Below are positions 6,798-12,233 of a stretch of DNA of 12,233 nucleotides, in pieces. The notes under the pieces are model-generated. The model saw only the letters and a program-made list of their open reading frames with translations, made no database searches and was not told the origin of the DNA. The number at the start of each line of letters is the position of its first letter. Position 1 is the stretch's first letter. The DNA lies in NCBI GenBank assembly GCA_031271365.1, contig JAISVV010000096.1:1-12233 (forward strand), in the 5' to 3' direction. The DNA comes from Elusimicrobiota bacterium (GTDB lineage Bacteria > Elusimicrobiota > Elusimicrobia > Elusimicrobiales > Elusimicrobiaceae). Made by a program: the position numbers and the translations under genes.

Positions 6798-6880
6798 TAC
6801 CGGGAGAGGGACTCGAACCCTCAAGCCCTGAAGGGCATTAGTTTTTGAGACTAACCTGTATACCATTCCAGCATCCCGGC
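6798..6880 (-). tRNA. tRNA-Leu (CAA)
   Basis: On the minus strand an 83-base sequence folds as a leucine tRNA. The acceptor stem is GCCGGGA/TCCCGGT (with a G1-U72 wobble) and the discriminator is A. The D stem is CTG/CAG, the anticodon arm is TTAGT-CTCAAAA-ACTAA with CAA as anticodon (6845-6847), the class II variable arm is GCCC-TTCA-GGGC, and the T arm is GAGGG-TTCGAGT-CCCTC. CCA is not encoded. It reads UUG codons. The AT-rich island lies at its 3' side, a common insertion site for mobile DNA. Confidence 0.97.
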
Positions 6881-7038
6881 CTTGGTTTTATTTGCGCTTC
6901 GGGCGTTTTTTGATTTCCCTATGCCCGGATACGCGGGGGCCGCGCCACCTTTAAGGTATGCCGTGCGGCGGAGGAAATTAAAATCTGTCCTGAAATCCTG
7001 CAAAAAACCGCTTTTTTATATTCTATCAAATTTGGGAA

Positions 7039-8904
7039 TTATTTTTTAGCCGTTATATGCGCTTTGGGGCTGCGCCGGCGCGGCTTGGCGCCGGTGTTGT
7101 TTTTTACCGCGCCGGGGTTTACGTAGCGTAAAACGCCCTCTGCCACGGCCGCGCCTAAAGTTTCTATAAAGCTGTCCTGCATTAAAAGTTCCTCTTGCTC
7201 GGGGTAGAGCATATAAACGCTTTCCAGCAGCACGGCGGGTATTTGCGGCGTGTTGCGCAGCACCGCTAAATCCATATTTATTATGCCGTTGGAAATAAGC
7301 GGCACGTTTGACGTATACGCTTTTTCCATTGCCGCGGCAAAGGGCTGGCTGTGCGGATAAAAATAATAAACGCCAAAGCCGCGCTCGCGCGTGAAGGGGT
7401 TAATATTGTTTGGCAGCGAGTTATTATGCACGCTTATAAAAATTTGCGCGCCCGTATTTGCGGCTTTTTGGACGCGCGCTTCAAGCCCGGTCTGCTCGGT
7501 AAGCGTTTTAGACATTATTACCTCGGCCCCAAGCGCTTTTAACTTGCGCGCGGCCGCTTGCGCGGTTTTATAATCGGGCAGATATTCAGGCGTGCCGTTT
7601 GGGGTTATGGCCTCCCGGCAGGTATAGCGCGTCATGGGGGAATGCCCGGGGTCTAAAAACACTTTTAAGTTTTTAAGCGGCTCTTTCTTTGTAAAAGCAA
7701 AATGCGGCTTGTGGATAAGCTCTACAATCAGGTCGCTGCCGCTGTAGTAGTATTTAAGCCCCCAAAGCGTTTGGCCGGGGCGGTAAGTTAAATTAATGTT
7801 TTGGGTGTTTCCCGCGGCCTGCTGCGTTTGCGCGCTTGCAATAAGCGCGCTTTTGCCGTCAAAGTTAACCGGGGCTGCCGCCAGGGTATAGTAAAGCCGC
7901 AGGTTAAAGGAGCCGGGGCGCTCTTCCAGCTTAAAGGAAACTTTCTCTTTATTTTTTACCTTTAGTATAGTTTTATCTTCCCGCGAAGTAAGCTCCACCG
8001 CCTCGGCCTCATTGTTTGGCGGGGTAAAGTCTTTTGAAACATTAAGGTATTTTGCTTCTATCCAGGCGCTTTCCCCTTCTTGCAGGCTGATGCGGTAATA
8101 AGAGTCCATAAGGCCGGTTGCCGGCACGCTGCCCCAAAGGCGGGTATCCAAAATATTATAACCCTCCTTCCTTACGGGGCGGGGGCGCAGGTCCTGCGTG
8201 TTAAGGCTGCCGGCGGCAATCACCTGCCCTGCGGCGGCTATTTGCATTTTACCCGCGGCGTACATTTTAGCTTTTTGCCTTTTGCCCTCATACATCCGGT
8301 AAAGAACTTTTTGCGGTTTTTTACTTATATCCTTATCTTTAAAATCCAAGGCGGTTTTATAAACGCCCGGCTGGCCGGCGTCTTCGGTCATTTCTATGTT
8401 TTTATATTTTTTACTTAGGGTTAAGGTTACGCGTTTGCCAGGGGTGCCAAAGGCGCTAAACTCCACGCTGTCGCCCTCGGCCATTATTAACTCCGACGAG
8501 GGAAACGTGTGCTTTGCGTCAAAGCCGTATTTATTTTGATAGGCCCTGTAGTCAAAAGCGTCTATTATGACGCTGCGTTTGTATTTGTAGGTTTTGCCCT
8601 GGTGGTCTATTTCAAAATTAAGGTCAAAATTGCCGGGGGTTGAGGGGACATACGCCAGATAAGAGCCGGTTTTATACACGGGCGTATCCGCGCCGTTTAT
8701 CTTAAGCGTCGCGCCTTGCAGGTTAAGCGCGCCGTAGGCCAGTATATTGGGGTAGGCATTGGCCCAAAGGCTGCCTTCGCACGGGTATTGCGCGGTAAAA
8801 ATTTGCCTGCCCGCGTCATTAAAATCCGGCGCTGTTTGCGGCTCTTGCGTTTTTGCGGTAAAAGGGGGCAAAATAAGTAAAAGCGAAATTATTATTCTCT
8901 TCAT
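7039..8904 (-). CDS. Secreted N-acetylmuramoyl-L-alanine amidase (Amidase_3)
   Basis: The 621-residue enzyme cleaves the bond between N-acetylmuramic acid and L-alanine in peptidoglycan. A signal peptide is visible (MKRIIISLLLILPPFTA). Residues ~25-400 look like a mostly beta-sheet region of Ig-like or wall-binding modules, including INGADTPVYKTGSYLAYVPS. The catalytic Amidase_3 domain spans about 411-595: zinc ligands H421 (LDPGH), E440 (GTPEY) and H493 (SVHNN), and catalytic E561 (AVLLES). A basic tail (608-621, RRRSPKAHITAKK) follows. The N-terminal part is far longer than in a minimal amidase. Start: ATG at 8904 with the signal peptide right after it and no visible Shine-Dalgarno. It is divergent from the Nif3 gene, with 25 bp between start codons. 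I recognise the catalytic domain well; the identity of the N-terminal modules is unsure. Confidence 0.93.
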   Translation of the reverse strand: MKRIIISLLLILPPFTAKTQEPQTAPDFNDAGRQIFTAQYPCEGSLWANAYPNILAYGALNLQGATLKINGADTPVYKTGSYLAYVPSTPGNFDLNFEIDHQGKTYKYKRSVIIDAFDYRAYQNKYGFDAKHTFPSSELIMAEGDSVEFSAFGTPGKRVTLTLSKKYKNIEMTEDAGQPGVYKTALDFKDKDISKKPQKVLYRMYEGKRQKAKMYAAGKMQIAAAGQVIAAGSLNTQDLRPRPVRKEGYNILDTRLWGSVPATGLMDSYYRISLQEGESAWIEAKYLNVSKDFTPPNNEAEAVELTSREDKTILKVKNKEKVSFKLEERPGSFNLRLYYTLAAAPVNFDGKSALIASAQTQQAAGNTQNINLTYRPGQTLWGLKYYYSGSDLIVELIHKPHFAFTKKEPLKNLKVFLDPGHSPMTRYTCREAITPNGTPEYLPDYKTAQAAARKLKALGAEVIMSKTLTEQTGLEARVQKAANTGAQIFISVHNNSLPNNINPFTRERGFGVYYFYPHSQPFAAAMEKAYTSNVPLISNGIINMDLAVLRNTPQIPAVLLESVYMLYPEQEELLMQDSFIETLGAAVAEGVLRYVNPGAVKNNTGAKPRRRSPKAHITAKK

Positions 8905-8929
8905 ACTAATAAAATGGTAGCATAAAACA

Positions 8930-9661
8930 ATGATAGAGCGCGCTAAATTAATTTCCCGCTTAAACGCTTATCTTAACACGGATAACGCCCCCGAACAAAA
9001 CGGCCTGCAGGTTGAAGGCCGCCCGCGTATCGGGCGTATAGTTTTTGGCGTTTCGGCAAGTATGGCGCTGTTTGAAGCCGCCGCCAAAGCCGGCGCGGAT
9101 ATGATTATCACCCACCACGGCCTGATTTGGGATAAACCCCAAAAAATAACCGGCCTTTTTGGCCGGCGGGTAAGTTTTTTGATTAAAAATAATATAAACC
9201 TTGCCGCCTGGCACCTGCCTTTGGATATGCACCCCGCAGCAGGCAATAACGCGCGGCTGGCCAAAACGCTGGGGCTTAAAAATATCAAGCCTTTCGGCGA
9301 TTACCACGGCCTTGCCATTGGGGTTAAAGGCAGTTTAAAACCGGCTTTGGATATTAAACAAATTCACCAAAAACTCGGCGGCGAATGTTTGCCCTTCGGG
9401 CCGCAAAAAGTATCAAGCGCGGCCATAGTCAGCGGCGGCGCGCACAGCATGCTGGAGCAAGCCGCCCAAGCCGGCGTCGGCTTATACATAACCGGCAGCC
9501 GCGACGAGTATGTGCTAGAATATGCAAAAGAAGCCAAAATAAATTTTATAGCCATGGGCCATTATAATTCCGAGCGCGCGGGCGTGCAGGCTTTAATGAA
9601 ATACGTGGCCGCTGAATTTAACGTTAAGGTTGAGTTTATAGACGTCCCCAACCCGTTTTAA
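8930..9661 (+). CDS. Nif3-like dinuclear metal-centre protein
   Basis: The 243-residue protein is a full-length member of the Nif3/YbgI family, which forms hexamers with a two-metal site; the biochemical role is not settled. Family motifs are present in order: NGLQVEG (24-30), THHGLIW (61-67, metal ligands H62 and H63), WHLPLDMHPAAGNN (94-107, ligand D99), and the C-terminal GHYNSE (210-215, ligands H211 and E215). The length is that of the short bacterial type, lacking the central insert seen in longer members. The start lacks a clear Shine-Dalgarno and is only 25 bp from the divergent amidase start. Its stop codon is followed directly by the ribosome binding site of the next gene, so it probably leads the 8930-12076 operon. 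Confidence 0.93.
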   Translation: MIERAKLISRLNAYLNTDNAPEQNGLQVEGRPRIGRIVFGVSASMALFEAAAKAGADMIITHHGLIWDKPQKITGLFGRRVSFLIKNNINLAAWHLPLDMHPAAGNNARLAKTLGLKNIKPFGDYHGLAIGVKGSLKPALDIKQIHQKLGGECLPFGPQKVSSAAIVSGGAHSMLEQAAQAGVGLYITGSRDEYVLEYAKEAKINFIAMGHYNSERAGVQALMKYVAAEFNVKVEFIDVPNPF

Positions 9662-9674
9662 AGGAGGTAGTACA

Positions 9675-10907
9675 ATGGATAAAGTGTTTACGACGATAGA
9701 CGGTATGCGCGACTATGTTTTAGAGCTGCAAAAAAATATGACCAGAATCCCGGCCACCTCACCCGACGTAGGCGGTAAGGGCGAATTTAAAAAAGCGCAG
9801 TACTTGGAAGCCGAACTTAAAAAACTTAAATTTGACGAAATTATCCACGCCGACGCCAAAGACGAACGCGCCGAAGGCGGAGTACGCCCCAATATCATTG
9901 CTAAATACTACGGGCGGGATAAAACCAAAACGCTTTGGCTTTTAGCGCATATGGACGTAGTGCCCGAAGGCGACAGAACCCTGTGGAAAACCGACCCCTT
10001 TGAAGTAACCCTGGACGCCGACGGCGACACCATCTACGGCCGCGGCGTTGAGGATAACCAACAGGCTGTTTGCGCCGCTATGGTTACGGCAAAAGCCGTT
10101 ATGGAAAGCGGCGCCCGCCCGCCGGTTAACCTGGGCATAATGCTGCTTTCCGACGAGGAGACCGGCAACAAATACGGCATCGCCCACCTGGTTAAACAGC
10201 GGCCGGACCTCTTTGGCAAAGGCGACAGCTTTATAGTGCAGGATTCCGGCGACCCGCAGGGCAGCCAGATAGAAATTGCCGAAAAAAATATACTTTGGTT
10301 CAGGATTACCACCACGGGCAAACAGAGCCACGCCTCCATGCCGGCGCAGGGCAATAACGCGTTTTACGCCGCGTCGCATTTGGCCGTAAGGCTGCGCGAC
10401 GGGCTTTACGCCAAGTTTAATAAAGAAGATAAACTTTTTGAGCCTTCAAACAGCACCTTTGAGCCCACTAAAAAAGAACCTAACGTGCCCAACGTTAACA
10501 CCGTGCCCGGCACCGACGTGTTTTGCCTGGACTGCCGCTTTTTGCCCTCCTACGACCCTAAAGACGTCATAGCCGAGGCGGAGAGAATAATGAAAACCGT
10601 TGAAACCGATTTTAAAGTAAAAGTTACCTACGAGTTTTTAAATAAAATGATTTCCAAGGCCACGCCCGCGGACGACCCGCTTATAAAACGCTTTGCCGAA
10701 GCGGTGGAAAAAATACACGGCGTAAAGGCGCAGCTTATAGGCATAGGCGGCGGCACTTTTGCCGCCGAGGTAAGAAATCTCGGCCTGCCGGCGGCGGTAA
10801 GTTCGCGCATCTACGAAAACCCGCACGTGCCCAACGAAAAGAGCAGCCTTAAATTTACTCTTTCCGACGCTAAGGCGATAAGTTATATTCTTTTAAATTC
10901 AAAATAG
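9675..10907 (+). CDS. M20 family metallopeptidase (DapE/ArgE-like)
   Basis: The 410-residue protein is a two-zinc M20 hydrolase, related to DapE, ArgE and dipeptidases; the substrate cannot be assigned from sequence. Metal and catalytic residues appear in order: H92 in AHMDVVPEGD, D127 in GRGVEDNQQ, the E161-E162 pair in SDEETGN, an aspartate in VQDSGDP (190-193), and H384 in ENPHVPNE. H219 in KQSHASMP belongs to the dimerisation/lid domain. The length is normal. A strong AAGGAGGT lies a few bases before the ATG and directly abuts the Nif3 stop. The next gene starts 3 bp after its stop, suggesting translational coupling. Soluble and cytoplasmic, since no signal peptide is seen. A peptide- or amino-acid-recycling role is a guess from the family. 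Confidence 0.93.
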   Translation: MDKVFTTIDGMRDYVLELQKNMTRIPATSPDVGGKGEFKKAQYLEAELKKLKFDEIIHADAKDERAEGGVRPNIIAKYYGRDKTKTLWLLAHMDVVPEGDRTLWKTDPFEVTLDADGDTIYGRGVEDNQQAVCAAMVTAKAVMESGARPPVNLGIMLLSDEETGNKYGIAHLVKQRPDLFGKGDSFIVQDSGDPQGSQIEIAEKNILWFRITTTGKQSHASMPAQGNNAFYAASHLAVRLRDGLYAKFNKEDKLFEPSNSTFEPTKKEPNVPNVNTVPGTDVFCLDCRFLPSYDPKDVIAEAERIMKTVETDFKVKVTYEFLNKMISKATPADDPLIKRFAEAVEKIHGVKAQLIGIGGGTFAAEVRNLGLPAAVSSRIYENPHVPNEKSSLKFTLSDAKAISYILLNSK

Positions 10908-10910
10908 GTT

Positions 10911-11303
10911 ATGGATAAAAAAAAGAATTTTATCTTTTACACGGAAATTTTTGTAGCCTGCGCCATGGTGGCCCTTATGCTTTGGGGCGCGGGCTACAAA
11001 CTTTCTTACATGAAAGCCCGCGCCGCCGGCGAGACGACAGCCAAAAACCGCGCCGTTTTAGAAGGCGCCATAGCCGTGTACCGCGGCTACAACGAAGGCC
11101 GCTGCCCCGCCGCTTTGGAAGATTTGCTTAAAGACCATCTTGAAGCTATACCGCCCTCTTACTCCCGCGGCGGCGCGCATAAAAGCGCGCGGGCGGTAAA
11201 CGCGCCCTCCTACGAGCAGGGTTTTGACGGCCAAGGCGGCTGGGTTTACGTAAACAACCCCGCGGACGAAGATTTTTGTTCCGTATTTACCAACATATTC
11301 TGA
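10911..11303 (+). CDS. Type IV pilin-like / pseudopilin-like protein with atypical N-terminus
   Basis: The 130-residue protein has the outline of a pseudopilin: a short basic N-terminus (DKKK), one membrane helix (about 9-28), an alpha-helical spine leading into NRAVLEGAIAVYRGYNEGRC, and a C-terminal part with GQGGWVYVNNPADE that recalls GspG-like pseudopilin ends. The usual G-F/M-T-L-I-E cleavage motif is absent: aligning E12 with pilin Glu5 puts F7 at the -1 position instead of glycine, so cleavage by prepilin peptidase is doubtful. Cys100 and a late cysteine could pair. It starts 3 bp after the peptidase gene, with no strong Shine-Dalgarno, and overlaps the prepilin peptidase gene through TGATG. 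The pilin assignment rests on architecture and neighbour, not on a clear signature. Confidence 0.65.
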   Translation: MDKKKNFIFYTEIFVACAMVALMLWGAGYKLSYMKARAAGETTAKNRAVLEGAIAVYRGYNEGRCPAALEDLLKDHLEAIPPSYSRGGAHKSARAVNAPSYEQGFDGQGGWVYVNNPADEDFCSVFTNIF

Positions 11304-12076
11304 TGAGTATCTTTATTTTATCTTTAAGTTTTATTTTCGGGCTGATAATAGGCAGCTTTCTTAATGTTTGTATCTACAGGATACCAGCGGGCAAAAGCGT
11401 GGTGTGGCCGCCGTCCTCCTGCGGCTCTTGCGGCGCAAAGATAAAATGGTACGATAATGCGCCGGTGATAAGCTGGCTGGTTTTGCGCGGGCGCTGCCGC
11501 GCGTGCGGGGCCGGGATATCTTTGCAATACCCGGCGGTGGAGCTTTTTACGGCCGTTATTACGGCCTTGTTTGTTTGGCGGTTTGGTTTAAGCGCCTGGA
11601 CGCCCTGCGTTCTTTTTGCGCTTTACTGCCTTATAACGCTGTCTGTGATAGATATGCGCACTTTTATTATCCCCGACAGGTTTTCTTTGGGGCTTATTGC
11701 TTTTGGCCTTGCGGTAAGTTTTTTAAACCCGGCTTTCAGCGGCGGGACGGCTTCGGAGTTTTTATCTTCTTTAGCCGGCGGCGCTTTGGGCTTTTTTGGC
11801 ATGTGGGCGGTGGCGCTGACAGGCACTTTTTTGTTTAAAAAAGACGCCATGGGCGGCGGGGATATTAAGCTGATGGGCGCCATAGGCGCGCTGTCCGGCG
11901 CGGGCGGGGTGGTCAACGCTTTGATAATTTCTTCTTTTGCCGGTATTTTTTATTTTGGCGTTTTGGTGCTTTTGCGCCGCCCGCTTGATAACGGCACCAC
12001 CATACCTTTCGGGCCGTTTTTAAGTTTTGCTTTAATGGTTAATCTGCTGTATCCTAACTTTATCCTGATGTTTTAA
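11303..12076 (+). CDS. Prepilin peptidase (type IV leader peptidase, A24A)
   Basis: The 257-residue inner-membrane enzyme removes the leader of type IV prepilins and pseudopilins and, in many members, methylates the new N-terminus. Two CxxC pairs (C40/C43 and C65/C68) form the zinc-binding N-terminal cytoplasmic part, between GSFLNVCIYRIP and QYPAVELF. The catalytic aspartates are D117 in VIDMRTFIIPD and D187 in GGGDIK, both in place. Several membrane segments follow the expected layout. I chose the ATG at 11303, which overlaps the previous gene's stop as TGATG and gives MSIFILSLSF; the in-frame ATG at 11276 would add nine residues read inside the pilin-like gene. The pair points to coupled expression. 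Gene symbols such as pilD or gspO fit the function but cannot be chosen. Confidence 0.95.
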   Translation: MSIFILSLSFIFGLIIGSFLNVCIYRIPAGKSVVWPPSSCGSCGAKIKWYDNAPVISWLVLRGRCRACGAGISLQYPAVELFTAVITALFVWRFGLSAWTPCVLFALYCLITLSVIDMRTFIIPDRFSLGLIAFGLAVSFLNPAFSGGTASEFLSSLAGGALGFFGMWAVALTGTFLFKKDAMGGGDIKLMGAIGALSGAGGVVNALIISSFAGIFYFGVLVLLRRPLDNGTTIPFGPFLSFALMVNLLYPNFILMF

Positions 12077-12084
12077 TTTTTTAT

Positions 12085-12233
12085 TTATCTTTTTTCTCTG
12101 TTATTGCCCTTTCCACGGGCGCGAATGTATCCGCGTAAGTCTTTCGGCAGGGAAGGTTTTCGGCTCATGACGCCGCCAAAAATACGCATTTTATGGCCTT
12201 GTTTGACAACTCGCAAAAAATGCCAAACACCTG
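12085..12233 (-). CDS. 3' end of a truncated unidentified gene
   Basis: An open minus-strand frame enters from the right edge and runs 48 codons to a TAA at 12085-12087. It reads GVWHFLRVVKQGHKMRIFGG and ends with a basic tail (LRGYIRARGKGNNREKR). An internal ATG could start a shorter 34-codon peptide. Codon use is GC-rich like the core genes. It converges on the prepilin peptidase gene with an 8-bp gap. No family is recognised and a chance frame is possible. Confidence 0.45.
   Translation of the reverse strand, partial: GVWHFLRVVKQGHKMRIFGGVMSRKPSLPKDLRGYIRARGKGNNREKR

Noticed and set aside
6932-6957. CGCGG-GGG-CCGCG and ACCTT-T-AAGGT inverted repeats upstream of the tRNA
   Set aside because: They are short and lack a T run or a clear link to a promoter.
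7002-7017. AAAAAA-CCGC-TTTTTT as a terminator of the amidase gene
   Set aside because: The stem is A/T only and would be too weak; no better terminator is visible in the 158 bp before the tRNA.
9942-10379. 145-codon minus-strand open frame inside the M20 peptidase gene
   Set aside because: It mirrors the GC-rich codon pattern of the peptidase gene, which carries all its catalytic motifs on the plus strand.
1-12233. CRISPR array
   Set aside because: No regularly spaced repeats of 20-40 bp were seen.

Overview
The window looks like a bacterial chromosome segment from a Gram-negative, pilus-related lineage. Supporting genes are a GT90 LpsA-like sugar transferase of the kind used on LPS or other surface glycans, a periplasmic murein amidase, a pilin-like protein and a prepilin peptidase. 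Flanking genes are alanine- and GC-rich in coding style, several start without a visible Shine-Dalgarno sequence, and one large secreted protein carries a C-terminal YRGM domain. Together these remind me of gut Elusimicrobiota, but that is inference; no 16S gene or other decisive marker is present.

Layout. (1) 16-2370 (-) encodes a large secreted protein of unknown function with a possible degenerate ADP-ribosyltransferase-like C-terminus. It is divergent from 2502-3503 (+), a GT90 glycosyltransferase. This is followed by 3562-4008 (+), a small membrane-anchored protein, and a strong symmetrical terminator (4014-4055). (2) 4056-6752 is an AT-rich accessory island whose codon use differs from its surroundings. 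It holds a small ORF overlapping a sce7726-family predicted PD-(D/E)XK nuclease (4497-5090, +), which converges on a beta-family protein (5044-6123, -). The two genes overlap tail to tail by 47 bp. Each side has candidate control sequences: a promoter-like sequence plus a 14-bp palindrome on the left, and an inverted repeat beside the beta start on the right. About 570 bp of AT-rich, nearly gene-free DNA separates the beta gene from a terminator. (3) 6753-6880 (-) is tRNA-Leu(CAA) with its own terminator. (4) 7039-8904 (-) encodes a secreted N-acetylmuramoyl-L-alanine amidase. Only 25 bp separate its start from the divergent Nif3-like gene (8930-9661, +). The plus-strand run then continues with an M20 metallopeptidase, a pilin-like protein and a prepilin peptidase. 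The last three genes are tightly packed, including a TGATG stop/start overlap, and look like one operon. A truncated minus-strand reading frame enters at the right edge.

The core genes make a cell-envelope and housekeeping neighbourhood. The sce7726/beta pair beside a tRNA gene is the part most likely to be a mobile or defence-type system. Its families are known by name, but to my knowledge their joint function has not been established. The convergent, overlapping arrangement here is the most notable feature of the window.
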